Assembly (NCBI RefSeq): GCF_019049105.1
Contig: NZ_JAHQZR010000005.1
Coordinates: 186,001 to 250,000 of the forward strand
Source of the DNA: Leucobacter chinensis
GTDB taxonomy: Bacteria; Actinomycetota; Actinomycetes; Actinomycetales; Microbacteriaceae
DNA: 64,000 bases
Direction: 5' to 3'
Positions 40,245 through 49,118 of the stretch are shown in pieces. Under the pieces are notes generated by a model. That model searched no databases. It worked only from the letters and a program-made list of their open reading frames with translations, and was not told the DNA's origin. The translations under genes were made by a program, and so were the position numbers. Position 1 is the stretch's first letter; every line of letters starts with the position of its first letter.

Positions 40245-40341
40245 GAAAAGATCATGTCACACGGGTCTGACAGTGAAGTTTTGGAGCGAGAATGCGGCAT
40301 ATTGCAAGGAAACTCGCAGTTTCGCAGGTAGGCTAAGCCAC

Positions 40342-40968
40342 GTGAACGATGAAAATATCTTCAACTTTGAAGAGGTGGAAGAGCGCGAACGTAGCCCTCA
40401 CCTCATCCCGTGGATTGTGACCGGCGCGGTCGCTATTATTGCGATTCTTGTTTCTCTGATCGTTATGAACCTCGCGGGTGCTCAGGGTGGCGATGACAAC
40501 ACCGACAAGCCAGAGGTGACCGAACCGGTCAAGCCTGAGCCAGTGAAGCCCGATCCGCAGCCAAAGCCTGACCCAAAGCCTGAAGAGCCAGAAGAGCCTG
40601 AGGTAGACCCGAACCGTCCTGACGATGCGATTGACACCGCTGACGTTTCGGTTGGCACGACGTTCTCGCTCGATGTCGAGCACGAGGGTTGGCATATGAG
40701 CACCGAGGTGCCGAACAAGTTCGGTATGGAGTGGCGGTACAAGCTTGAAGATGGCAACCGGTATCTCGTGCTGCAGTATTCGTCGCTGATCGACTCGCTG
40801 CCCGAGTCGTGCTCGGCGCAGCGCGGGCAGTGGGGTCTTGAACGTATGGAAGATGGATCTTTCAAGGCGTACTCGCCCCAGCAGATGTGCACCGAAAACG
40901 AGGCGCTCTATACCGAGTTGCTCGGGCTCGTGAGACACATGGAAGAGACGGCTAAGCCGCTCTCGTAA
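40342..40968 (+). CDS. Single-helix membrane-anchored protein with Pro/Glu/Lys linker
   Basis: I do not recognise this 208-residue protein. A short acidic cytosolic N-terminus is followed by one transmembrane helix (about 21-43, IPWIVTGAVAIIAILVSLIVM). A linker of KPEPVKPDPQPKPDPKP type (about 60-90) leads to a globular extracellular domain of about 110 residues with two Cys (PESCSAQ, QMCTEN), likely a disulfide. I chose the GTG at 40342 with AGGTAGG upstream; the open frame extends further upstream but would run against the exonuclease gene. Two terminators follow it. Confidence 0.72.
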   Translation: MNDENIFNFEEVEERERSPHLIPWIVTGAVAIIAILVSLIVMNLAGAQGGDDNTDKPEVTEPVKPEPVKPDPQPKPDPKPEEPEEPEVDPNRPDDAIDTADVSVGTTFSLDVEHEGWHMSTEVPNKFGMEWRYKLEDGNRYLVLQYSSLIDSLPESCSAQRGQWGLERMEDGSFKAYSPQQMCTENEALYTELLGLVRHMEETAKPLS

Positions 40969-40983
40969 AGCGGGCCAAAACCG

Positions 40984-41003
40984 CTCAAATATCAGTATTT
41001 GAG
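40984..41003 (+). terminator. First of two tandem terminator hairpins
   Basis: CTCAAATA (40984-40991), loop TCAG, TATTTGAG (40996-41003), then ACGTTTTTC. The stem is perfect and a T-run follows closely. Confidence 0.7.
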
Positions 41004-41012
41004 ACGTTTTTC

Positions 41013-41055
41013 AGGGCGTTCAGTGGAGTTTCAACAACACTGAACGCCCTTTTAT
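41013..41055 (+). terminator. Second tandem terminator (rho-independent)
   Basis: AGGGCGTTCAGTG (41013-41025) and CACTGAACGCCCT (41038-41050) form a perfect 13-bp stem with a 12-nt loop, followed by TTTTATT. With the previous hairpin it insulates the peptide transporter operon from upstream transcription. Confidence 0.9.
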
Positions 41056-41197
41056 TGTGTGCAATCGTTATGACTGCGTTATTGCGGGTACAGGAAGAAG
41101 CACAGCGCGAACAGATATGATTTGAATGTTCATACGCCAAGCATCGGGTCGTTATGGCTCCCTTTCGGCGTGCGACGTTTACATAAGGAGAAAGATA

Positions 41198-42811
41198 GTG
41201 AAACGATCACGTATCGGCTTTGGTGTAATCGCCATGGCTGCCGCGGGTGCACTCGTTCTCACCAGTTGCTCATCGAGCAACGAAGGTGACAAAGGCGAAG
41301 GCACCGCTACGGGCGGCGGCATTATCTCGGTGAACATCACCGAGCCACAAAAAGGTTTGATTCCTGCTGATACCACCGAGGTTGGTGGCGGCAAGGTTGT
41401 TGACGCTCTGTGGGAAGGCCTCGTGTACTACGATGCCGACGGCCAGACCCAGATGGGTGTAGCCGAGTCAATCGAGCTCAACGATGATGGACTGTGGGAA
41501 GTGAAGCTTCGCGACGACGCGGTGTTCTCTGACGGCACTCCTGTTCTCGCGAAGAACTTCGTTGATGCCTGGAACTACGCGGCAAACCCTGCAAACGTTC
41601 TCGGTAACCAGACCTTCTTTGCCGACATTGCTGGCTTCAGCGAGGCAGACGACAAGGAAGCGATGGAAGGCCTCGTCGTCGTTGACGACCACACCTTCAC
41701 CATCGACGCAACGCCTGACTTCGCAGACCGTCTCGGCTACTCGGCGTACTACCCGCTGCCTGATGTCGCCTTCGAAGACATGGATGCATTTGGGCAGAAC
41801 CCCATCGGCAACGGTCTCTACAAGCTCGATGGCGATAACGCTTGGAAGCACGATGTCGAGCTCAACCTCGTCAAGAACGATACCTACGTTGGCCCCCGTG
41901 AGGTTGCAAACGACGGTCTGCACATGAAGGTCTACGCATCACTCGATGCCGCGTACACCGATCTTGAGGCAGGGAACCTTGACGTGCTCGACCAGATTCC
42001 TGACACGGCATTCGACGTGTTCCAGGACACGCTCGGTGACCGTGCGGTCTTCCAGGGTGGCGCACTGCTCACCACGCTGACCATCTCAGAGAACCTTGAG
42101 CACTTCAAGGGCGAAGAGGGCAAGCTGCGTCGTGCGGCTCTCTCAATGGCCATTGACCGTGACGAGCTCATCGACGTGATCTTCAACGGCACGAACATCC
42201 CTGCAACTGACTTCACGTCACCCGTTGTTGACGGTTACACCGACAAGCTCAAGGGCGCAGAGAAGCTCAAGTTCAACGCTGACGAGGCCAAGAAGCTCTG
42301 GGCCGAGGCAGACGAGATCAGCCCCTTCGAGGGCAGCATCGAAGTTGCAACCAACTCAGACGGCCCACACCAGGTGTGGATCGAGGCAGTTGCGAACCAG
42401 TGGAACCAGAACCTCGGTGTTGAATCAGCTCCGAAGCTTTACCCAACGTTCCCCGCGTTCCTCGATGACCGCGAGCAGGACGTCGTTGGTGGCCCCTTCC
42501 GTGCGGGCTGGCAGGGCGACTACCCGGGTGCATACAACTACCTGTACCCGCTCTACGCAACCGGTTCAAGCTCGAACCACGGTTTCTACGCAAACCCCGA
42601 GTTTGACAAGCTTCTCAAGGAAGGCGTCGAGGCAACCGATCACGAAGAGACCGTGAAGAAGTTCCACGAGGCTCAGGAAATCCTTCTTGAAGATCTCCCA
42701 TCGATTCCTCTCTGGTACCAGGGCACCACTGGTGGCTGGAGCGAGTCGGTTGACAACGTGACGTTCGGCTGGAACTCAGTGCCGATCTTCAACGAGATCA
42801 CCAAGAAATAG
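41198..42811 (+). CDS. Peptide ABC transporter substrate-binding lipoprotein (OppA/DppA family)
   Basis: This 537-residue SBP family 5 lipoprotein has lipobox LVLTSC with Cys at 24. The family pattern follows: EPQKGLIPADTTEVGGGKVVDALWEGLVYYDADG, then the signature YKLRDDAVFSDGTPVLAKNFVDAW-type segment (VKLRDDAVFSDGTPVLAKNF). The long hinge and tail are PLWYQGTTGGWSESVDNV. It binds peptides outside the cell. The GTG at 41198 has AAGGAG upstream and gives a normal signal peptide. A terminator follows, so the permease genes are expressed less or from their own promoter. Confidence 0.94.
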   Translation: MKRSRIGFGVIAMAAAGALVLTSCSSSNEGDKGEGTATGGGIISVNITEPQKGLIPADTTEVGGGKVVDALWEGLVYYDADGQTQMGVAESIELNDDGLWEVKLRDDAVFSDGTPVLAKNFVDAWNYAANPANVLGNQTFFADIAGFSEADDKEAMEGLVVVDDHTFTIDATPDFADRLGYSAYYPLPDVAFEDMDAFGQNPIGNGLYKLDGDNAWKHDVELNLVKNDTYVGPREVANDGLHMKVYASLDAAYTDLEAGNLDVLDQIPDTAFDVFQDTLGDRAVFQGGALLTTLTISENLEHFKGEEGKLRRAALSMAIDRDELIDVIFNGTNIPATDFTSPVVDGYTDKLKGAEKLKFNADEAKKLWAEADEISPFEGSIEVATNSDGPHQVWIEAVANQWNQNLGVESAPKLYPTFPAFLDDREQDVVGGPFRAGWQGDYPGAYNYLYPLYATGSSSNHGFYANPEFDKLLKEGVEATDHEETVKKFHEAQEILLEDLPSIPLWYQGTTGGWSESVDNVTFGWNSVPIFNEITKK

Positions 42812-42819
42812 CACAGCGA

Positions 42820-42854
42820 CAAGAGGCCCTGGGCTTACAGTCCAGGGCCTCTTG
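42820..42854 (+). terminator. Hairpin between the peptide-binding protein and permease genes
   Basis: CAAGAGGCCCTGG (42820-42832) and CCAGGGCCTCTTG (42842-42854) form a perfect 13-bp stem with a 9-nt loop, 9 bp after the binding-protein stop. Only a weak T-rich tail (CTTGTC) follows. It probably gives more binding protein than permease. Confidence 0.8.
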
Positions 42855-42977
42855 CTTGTCTACGTGTAACCCGTTCACGCAATGACGCTTTAACGGTTTC
42901 AGACACAGGGCTTGAGAGCCTGAACGATTTTGCGAGAGAATACGCTTCATGCAAGAAAACAATAGGGAGATCTCACA

Positions 42978-43904
42978 ATGCTGAGATACATCATCTTCCG
43001 AGTGCTGCAGGTCATCCCTGTTCTACTGGGCACAACGTTTCTGATCTACTTTATGGTCTTTGCGATGCCGGGCGATCCGGTGGCGGCCATGTTCGGCGAA
43101 AAAGTTCCGAGCGACGCGGTCATTGAACGGCTCAGGGAACAATACAACCTTGATAAGCCATTCTTGGTGCAATACTTGCTCTACTTGAAGGGCATTTTTG
43201 TTGGCGACTTTGGTATCAGCTTCTCAGGCGAGCCGGTCACGCAGATTCTTGGCCGCACCTTCCCGGTTACCATCAAGCTCTCGCTCATGGCAATCGCAAT
43301 CGAACTCGTCATCGCGATTATCGTGGGTCTCTTCTCGGGGCTTCGCAAGGGCAAGTTCTTTGACAACATTAACCTGATCATCGCCCTGCTCTTCATGAGC
43401 ATTCCGATCTTCGTGATCGCCTTCATCGCACAGTACGGTCTTGGCATTCAGCTTGGCTGGTTTAAGCCGACGGTCAGCGGCGGTGCCCCGATTCAAGAAT
43501 TGCTCCTGCCAGCAATTGTGCTTGGCGTGAGCCTGTACGCGACGAGCATGCGCCTCACGCGCGCTTCGGTCATTGACACCCTGAACCAGGACTTTGTGCG
43601 TACCGCATACGCAAAGGGTCTCTCACGCAACCGCGTCGTTCCCGTGCACGTCCTGCGCAACTCGCTCATCCCGACCATCACCAACACCGCGACCGACTTC
43701 GGCACGCTCATGGTTGGCGCGACGGTGACCGAGGGTATCTTTAACGTTCCCGGTGTCGGTAACGTGCTCTTCCAAGCCATTCTCAAGGGCGAAAACTCAA
43801 CGGTCGTTTCATTCGTGACCGTCATGGTGTTGATTTACCTTGGCGTCAACCTCGTTGTTGACCTGCTGTACGCCCTGCTCGACCCGAGGATCAGGTATGC
43901 ATAA
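42978..43904 (+). CDS. Peptide ABC permease (DppB/OppB family)
   Basis: This 308-residue inner-membrane protein has six helices. The first helix and its typical MLRYIIFRVLQVIPVLLGTTFLIYFMVF are seen, with the EAA loop MRLTRASVIDTLNQDFVRTAYAKGLSRNRVVPVHVLRN. It overlaps DppC by 8 bp. The ATG at 42978 has GGGAG upstream. Confidence 0.94.
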   Translation: MLRYIIFRVLQVIPVLLGTTFLIYFMVFAMPGDPVAAMFGEKVPSDAVIERLREQYNLDKPFLVQYLLYLKGIFVGDFGISFSGEPVTQILGRTFPVTIKLSLMAIAIELVIAIIVGLFSGLRKGKFFDNINLIIALLFMSIPIFVIAFIAQYGLGIQLGWFKPTVSGGAPIQELLLPAIVLGVSLYATSMRLTRASVIDTLNQDFVRTAYAKGLSRNRVVPVHVLRNSLIPTITNTATDFGTLMVGATVTEGIFNVPGVGNVLFQAILKGENSTVVSFVTVMVLIYLGVNLVVDLLYALLDPRIRYA

Positions 43905-44862
43905 CCCAAACGCACAGCCCGAACGCCCTCCGATTGAGCACTTTGTTGCTCCGATCGAAGAAACTCCAATCGCCTCAGTCGATGCGGTGAAGGTTTCATC
44001 ACGCAAGTCGAGCCTGTGGCGAGACGCGTGGCGCGATATGCGCTCGCGCCCCATGTTCTGGATTTCGGCGGCAGTGATTCTGCTGGTGGTCATTGTGTCG
44101 CTCTTCCCGACGCTCTTTACTCAGCTCAACCCCCGCGACTGTGTGCTCGCGAGCTCGAACGCGGCTCCCTCAGCGGGGCACCCGCTCGGCTTTAACAAGC
44201 AGGGTTGCGACGTGTACACACGCATCATTCACGGCACCTCAACCTCGGTCAGCGTTGGCCTGATCGTGATTCTTATCACGTTCGTTGTTGGCACGATCAT
44301 GGGAGCCGTCGCAGGTTTCTTCGGCGGCAAGATCGACACCGTGCTCTCGCGCCTCGGTGATATCTTTTTCTCGATTCCCTACATCCTCGCGGCTGTCGTC
44401 GTGATGAGCGTGCTCTCGCAGCACCGTAACCCGTTTGTGATTGCCTTGGCGATCGGTGGATTCTCGTGGCCGATTACGGCACGAATCGTGCGAAGCGAAA
44501 TTCTTCGGGTGAAGAACGCTGACTTCGTCATGGCCGCTGAATCAGTCGGCCTCACCCGTGCCGAAACCCTGTGGCGCCACGTTCTACCGAACGCGATCGC
44601 TCCTGCGATCGTCGTTACGACGTTGTCGCTCTCAAGCGCGATCGTTGCAGAAGCAACGCTCTCGTTCTTGGGCGTTGGTTTGCCTCCCGGCGATTTCATC
44701 AGCTGGGGCAATGACATTAGTTCTGCTCAGCTATCGCTTCGCACTGACCCGATGCCGCTGATTTACCCCTCGCTCGCGCTGACCGTGACCGTGCTTGGCT
44801 TCGTGCTGCTCGGCGAGGTTGTTCGCGACGCACTTGATCCGAAGGCGAGGGCGCGGCGATGA
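43897..44862 (+). CDS. Peptide ABC permease (DppC/OppC family)
   Basis: This 321-residue membrane protein has six helices after a cytosolic N-terminus of about 60 residues. The OppC N-terminal segment SLWRDAWRDMRSRPMFWISAAVILLVVI is seen, and the EAA loop is ARIVRSEILRVKNADFVMAAESVGLTRAETLWRHVLPNA. The ATG at 43897 lies inside the end of dppB. The C-terminus overlaps the ATPase gene by 4 bp. Confidence 0.94.
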   Translation: MHNPNAQPERPPIEHFVAPIEETPIASVDAVKVSSRKSSLWRDAWRDMRSRPMFWISAAVILLVVIVSLFPTLFTQLNPRDCVLASSNAAPSAGHPLGFNKQGCDVYTRIIHGTSTSVSVGLIVILITFVVGTIMGAVAGFFGGKIDTVLSRLGDIFFSIPYILAAVVVMSVLSQHRNPFVIALAIGGFSWPITARIVRSEILRVKNADFVMAAESVGLTRAETLWRHVLPNAIAPAIVVTTLSLSSAIVAEATLSFLGVGLPPGDFISWGNDISSAQLSLRTDPMPLIYPSLALTVTVLGFVLLGEVVRDALDPKARARR

Positions 44863-46583
44863 CCGAGGAACGCACCACACCCATGATGCAGCCATTGCTA
44901 TCTGTTCGTGACCTACGGGTCGCGTTCACCACTGACAAGGTCGAAAAAGAGGTCGTTCACGGCGTCAACTTCGACGTGTTTCCGGGCGAAACGGTCGCGA
45001 TCGTTGGCGAGTCGGGGTCGGGCAAGTCGACCACGATGCACGCCGTTATCAACCTCCTTCCTGGCACCGGTAAAATCACCGGCGGTTCGGTGAAGTGGCG
45101 CGATCGAGAACTCGTTGGCGTCGGCCGTCGTGACATGGAGCGTCTGAGGGGCCGAGAGATCGGCCTCGTTCCACAGGACCCAATGTCGAACTTGAACCCG
45201 GTCTGGTCTATTGGCTTCCAGATCGAAGAGGCTATTCGCGCTAACGGCGTCGCTAAGGGGCGCAAGGCCGTGAAAGAGCGTGCTGTAGAGGTGCTCAAGC
45301 AGGCCGGCCTTGCCGATGCTGAGCGCCGCATGAAGCAGTACCCGCATCAGTTCTCTGGCGGTATGAAGCAGCGTGCCCTCATCGGCATTGGGCTTTCTGC
45401 CGAGCCCGACCTGCTCATCGCCGATGAGCCGACGTCGGCGCTCGATGTGACGGTGCAGAAGGTCGTGCTCGACCACCTGCAAACCCTTACCGACGAGTCA
45501 GGCACGGCCCTCGTGTTCATTACGCACGACCTCGGCCTCGCCGCCGAACGCGCCGAGAAACTCATCGTGATGTACCAGGGCAACATTGTTGAGTCGGGGC
45601 CAAGCCGTGAGATTTTGCAGCGCCCTCAGCACCCGTACACGAAGCGTCTCGTCGCCGCGGCCCCGAGCATCGCCTCACGCCGCATCGAGGCTTCGGCTGA
45701 CCCGGTCACCCAGACCACCGATGTGGTCGATGTGACGCAACTCGCTGAACTGGGCGACGAGCGCCGCATCAATTACGGCGAAGAGGTTGTCAAGGTCGAG
45801 GGGCTCAGCAAGGTCTACAAGCTGCGCAAGGGCAACTTCGGCACCGAAGATCTGCACGCCGTGAGCGATGCCAACTTCGTCATTCACCGTGGCGAGACCA
45901 TGGCCCTTGTTGGCGAGTCGGGCTCGGGTAAGTCGACCATCGCCAAGATGGTGCTGCAACTCGAGAAGCCAACAGCCGGAACCATCACGATCGATGGCCA
46001 GGACACCTCAAAGCTCAACAGCTCAGAGCTGTTTGCGCTGCGTCGCAAGCTGCAGCCGGTCTTCCAAGATCCGTATGGCTCGCTCGATCCGCTGCATAAC
46101 ATCGGCAACACCATCATGGAGCCACTCAACGTGCACAAGGTTGGCGACCCTGCGAGCCGCAAACGCCGCGTGCTCGAACTGCTCGACCAGGTATCACTGC
46201 CGCGTGAACTCGCGACTCGCTACCCCAACGAGCTTTCGGGCGGCCAGCGTCAGCGCGTCGCAGTTGCTCGTGGCCTCGCGTTGAAGCCCGACATTCTCGT
46301 GCTCGACGAGGCAGTCTCGGCGCTTGACGTTCTCGTGCAGGCGCAGATTCTTGACCTGCTCGCCGAACTGCAGCGTGATCTGGGGCTGACCTACCTGTTC
46401 ATCACCCACGACCTCGCGGTCGTTCGCCTCATCGCAGACCGCGTGTGCGTGATGCGTCAGGGCGAGATTATCGAGCAGTCGACGACCACTGAGGTCTTTG
46501 ACAACGCGCGAGAAGAGTACACAAAGAACCTGCTCGCGGCCATTCCTGGCGCGAACATCGAACTCGGCTTGACCGACCGCTAG
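44859..46583 (+). CDS. Peptide ABC transporter, fused DppD-DppF double ATPase
   Basis: This 574-residue protein is two OppD/DppD-type ATPases joined end to end. Unit 1 has Walker A GESGSGKST near residue 50 and signature FSGGMKQRALIGIGL, with Walker B LLIADEPTSALD. Unit 2 has GESGSGKST near 358, LSGGQRQRVAVARGL and ILVLDEAVSALD, where Ala replaces the usual Pro of DEP. Each unit keeps the peptide-transporter tail region. The two units normally come from two genes (dppD, dppF); the fusion is common in actinobacteria. It overlaps dppC by 4 bp. Confidence 0.94.
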   Translation: MTEERTTPMMQPLLSVRDLRVAFTTDKVEKEVVHGVNFDVFPGETVAIVGESGSGKSTTMHAVINLLPGTGKITGGSVKWRDRELVGVGRRDMERLRGREIGLVPQDPMSNLNPVWSIGFQIEEAIRANGVAKGRKAVKERAVEVLKQAGLADAERRMKQYPHQFSGGMKQRALIGIGLSAEPDLLIADEPTSALDVTVQKVVLDHLQTLTDESGTALVFITHDLGLAAERAEKLIVMYQGNIVESGPSREILQRPQHPYTKRLVAAAPSIASRRIEASADPVTQTTDVVDVTQLAELGDERRINYGEEVVKVEGLSKVYKLRKGNFGTEDLHAVSDANFVIHRGETMALVGESGSGKSTIAKMVLQLEKPTAGTITIDGQDTSKLNSSELFALRRKLQPVFQDPYGSLDPLHNIGNTIMEPLNVHKVGDPASRKRRVLELLDQVSLPRELATRYPNELSGGQRQRVAVARGLALKPDILVLDEAVSALDVLVQAQILDLLAELQRDLGLTYLFITHDLAVVRLIADRVCVMRQGEIIEQSTTTEVFDNAREEYTKNLLAAIPGANIELGLTDR

Positions 46584-46599
46584 TCATTCGACCGCGAAG

Positions 46600-46642
46600 C
46601 GCCCCCTCGTTACCGTGCCACGTTTCGGCCGGCGAGGGGGCG
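46600..46642 (+). terminator. Hairpin after the peptide transporter operon
   Basis: CGCCCCCTCG (46600-46609) and CGAGGGGGCG (46633-46642) form a perfect 10-bp stem, followed by TTCT. The inner loop is 23 nt and could fold further (GGCC/GGCC). It lies 17 bp after the ATPase stop. Confidence 0.75.
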
Positions 46643-46892
46643 TTCTGCATGTTGCCGAGGTTGCTCGCCCGGTTCTCGTCAGCTGCCCGAGCGTCTCTGC
46701 GTCACTTCGCAGCCCAGCTCGGAAGCCTACTCACGATCAGCGCACCGGGCCCGACGACCGGTGCGGGCGACCTGCGCGGGCGTGATCCGCAACGAAAATA
46801 GCGGAAAGCCCCCGATTTTCAGCCAATTCCGATAAGATAGCTCGTCGGCCATCTGTCGGCCACGATCATTACCATCCTGTAAGGAACCACAC
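46643..46892. promoter_or_regulatory. typA promoter region
   Basis: There is no gene in this 250-bp stretch. A TAAGAT at 46833-46838 in an otherwise AT-rich 20 bases is a possible -10 element about 55 bp before the ATG. An AAGGAACC ribosome-binding site lies just before 46893. Confidence 0.45.
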
Positions 46893-48797
46893 ATGGCGCT
46901 CGCCACCCGCGAAGATCTTCGCAACGTAGCAATCGTTGCGCACGTTGACCACGGCAAGACCACTCTTGTCAATGCAATGCTGACGCAAACTAACTCTTTC
47001 GACGCACACGAGCAGGTCGACGATCGTGTGATGGACTCTGGCGACCTTGAACGCGAGAAGGGCATCACCATTCTCGCGAAGAACACCGCCATCTCGTACG
47101 AGGGCGAGCACGCCCAGAACGGCCCGATCACGATTAACGTCGTTGACACCCCGGGCCACGCCGACTTCGGTGGCGAGGTTGAGCGCGCGCTCTCGATGGT
47201 TGACGGCGTTGTACTGCTCGTTGACTCGGCCGAGGGTCCGCTGCCACAGACCCGCTTCGTGTTGCGCAAGGCTCTCGAGGCAAAGCTGCCCGTGATTCTC
47301 GCCGTCAACAAGACCGACCGTGCCGACGCACGCATCGAAGAGGTCGAGGGTGAGGCGCAGGACTTGCTGCTCGGTCTCGCATCAGACCTCAGCGAAGACA
47401 ACCCAGACATCGACATCGACGCCGTGCTCGACGTGCCGACCGTGTACCTCTCGGGCCGTGCTGGCGCCGCGAGCCACAACCGCCCCGCAAACGGTGAGCT
47501 GCCCGACAACGAGAACCTCGAGGCGCTCTTCCAGACGATTCTCGACCGTGTTCCGGCCCCGCAGTACGACGATGAGTTCCCACTGCAGGCGCACGTGACG
47601 AACCTCGACTCGTCACCGTTCCTCGGCCGTATCGCGCTGCTTCGCGTGCACCACGGCGAGATCCACAAGGGCGAGACCGTCGCGTGGGTCAAGCAGGATG
47701 GCAGCGTGCAGCAGGTGCGCATCACCGAGCTCATGCTCACGAAGGCGCTCACCCGCTTCCCAGCCGAGGTCGCAGGCCCCGGCGACATCGTTGCGATCGC
47801 TGGCATCGAAGACATCACGATTGGCGAGACGATTGCCGACGCCGAAGACGTGCGCCCGCTCCCGTCGATCGAGATCGACGACCCGGCCATCTCGATGACC
47901 ATCGGTGCGAACACCTCGCCGCTCGTCGGCAAAGTCAAGGGCCACAAGCTCACCGCCCGCATGATCAAGGATCGCCTCGACCGCGAGCTCATCGGTAACG
48001 TCTCGCTCAAGGTGCTCAACACCGACCGTCCTGACGCTTGGGAGGTGCAGGGCCGCGGCGAGCTCGCCCTGTCGATCCTCGTCGAGAACATGCGTCGCGA
48101 GGGCTTCGAGCTCACCGTCGGCAAGCCGCAGGTTGTGACCCGCGAGGTTGACGGCAAGACGCAGGAGCCATACGAGCACCTCACGATCGACACCCCCGAA
48201 GAGCACCTCGGCGCGATCACGCAGCTGCTTGCCGTGCGCAAGGGCCGTCTCGAGAACATGGTCAACAACGGCACCGGCTGGGTGCGCCTTGAGTTCATCG
48301 TTCCGGCGCGTGGCCTCATTGGTTTCCGCTCGGAGTTCATGACGACCACCCGCGGCAACGGTATCGCCAACGCGATTTCGCAGGGCTATGGCGAGTGGGC
48401 CGGCGCGATCAACACGCGTGCCCACGGCTCGATCGTTGCAGACCGTAACGGTGTTGTCACCCCGTTTGCGATGATCAACCTGCAGGAGCGCATGTCGTTC
48501 TTCGTGCAGCCTACGCAAGAGGTGTACGAGGGCATGGTCATTGGCGAGAACTCACGTTCAGAAGACATGGACGTGAACATCACCAAAGAGAAGAAGCTCA
48601 CGAACATGCGTGCCGCAAGCTCAGACACCTTCGAGGCGCTCACCCCGCCGCGCGAGCTTACGCTCGAAGAGAGCCTCGAGTTCGCGAACTCTGACGAGTG
48701 CGTCGAGGTGACCCCGGAGGTCGTGCGTATTCGCAAGGTCGAGCTCGACTCGAACGCCCGCGCGCGTTCGGCATCGCGCCAGAAGAACCAGAAGTAG
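46893..48797 (+). CDS. typA: Translational GTPase TypA/BipA
   Basis: This 634-residue ribosome-binding GTPase helps large-subunit assembly and growth under stress. G1 is AHVDHGKTTLV, the switch I ERERGIT-type motif is LEREKGITI, G3 is DTPGHADFGGEVERAL and G4 is NKTDR. Beta-barrel and EF-G-like domains follow, ending with the TypA C-terminal domain (MRAASSDTFEALTPPRELTLEESLEFANSDECVEVTPEVVRIRK). Length matches the family. The ATG at 46893 has AAGGA upstream. A 547-codon open frame lies on the other strand and is a composition artefact. Confidence 0.97.
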   Translation: MALATREDLRNVAIVAHVDHGKTTLVNAMLTQTNSFDAHEQVDDRVMDSGDLEREKGITILAKNTAISYEGEHAQNGPITINVVDTPGHADFGGEVERALSMVDGVVLLVDSAEGPLPQTRFVLRKALEAKLPVILAVNKTDRADARIEEVEGEAQDLLLGLASDLSEDNPDIDIDAVLDVPTVYLSGRAGAASHNRPANGELPDNENLEALFQTILDRVPAPQYDDEFPLQAHVTNLDSSPFLGRIALLRVHHGEIHKGETVAWVKQDGSVQQVRITELMLTKALTRFPAEVAGPGDIVAIAGIEDITIGETIADAEDVRPLPSIEIDDPAISMTIGANTSPLVGKVKGHKLTARMIKDRLDRELIGNVSLKVLNTDRPDAWEVQGRGELALSILVENMRREGFELTVGKPQVVTREVDGKTQEPYEHLTIDTPEEHLGAITQLLAVRKGRLENMVNNGTGWVRLEFIVPARGLIGFRSEFMTTTRGNGIANAISQGYGEWAGAINTRAHGSIVADRNGVVTPFAMINLQERMSFFVQPTQEVYEGMVIGENSRSEDMDVNITKEKKLTNMRAASSDTFEALTPPRELTLEESLEFANSDECVEVTPEVVRIRKVELDSNARARSASRQKNQK

Positions 48798-48856
48798 CGT
48801 TCGTTGTGGGGCGGATCGCGCCCCGCAACGAGTAACGCCCGCCATCTCGCGGGCCG

Positions 48857-48894
48857 AGAGACCGGTTGCCCCTGTTGGGGTGCCGGTCTCTTTG
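48857..48894 (+). terminator. Terminator after typA
   Basis: AGAGACCGG (48857-48865) and CCGGTCTCT (48883-48891) are a perfect 9-bp stem around an inner CCCC-TGTT-GGGG, followed by TTTGCGTTT. It lies 60 bp after the typA stop. Confidence 0.85.
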
Positions 48895-49019
48895 CGTTTG
48901 GGTGCCGTGTTGCGCGCCCGGGGCTGGGGCTTGCCTTCGGGGCAGGGGCTTAGGCTTGCCTTCGGGTGTCAGCGCCTCGGGCGTGGCGAGGGGGCTCGTG
49001 CACATAGTTTTGCGGTCTA

Positions 49020-49069
49020 CTTGACGAAAAGCAGGGTGTTTTCGGCAGAACACCCTGCTTTTCGTCAAG
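49020..49069. terminator. Perfect 21-bp inverted repeat
   Basis: The left arm (49020-49040) contains CTTGACGAAAAGCAGGGTG and the right arm (49049-49069) is its exact reverse complement, with an 8-nt loop. It stands about 50 bp before the next gene. It has the same design as the dyads at 30330 and 32603 (a long perfect stem with an AAAA/TTTT step) but no shared sequence. Its function could be termination or a protein-binding site. Confidence 0.75.
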
Positions 49070-49118
49070 CCACGGCCGGTTCTTGCCGAGTGTCAGTGGC
49101 CTCTCGTATGATCGGGGC

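Larger units (their letters stand above)
48798..49118. other. Non-coding gap after typA
   Basis: This 321-bp gap holds a terminator (48857-48894), a long strong dyad (49020-49069) and a G/C-rich middle with a direct repeat GGCTTGCCTTCGGG about 25 bp apart (near 48930 and 48953). No gene is visible. Confidence 0.6.

Noticed and set aside
40321-40345. A partial iron-box-like AGGTAGGCTAA before the membrane-anchored protein at 40342.
   Set aside because: Only about 11 of 19 bases match the DtxR consensus in the best alignment, well below the site at 25285.
46727-48370. A 547-codon open frame on the minus strand across typA.
   Set aside because: It is fully antisense to a conserved GTPase, is Ser/Thr/Arg-rich low-complexity in translation and has no family motif. 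Long antisense frames are usual in GC-rich DNA.
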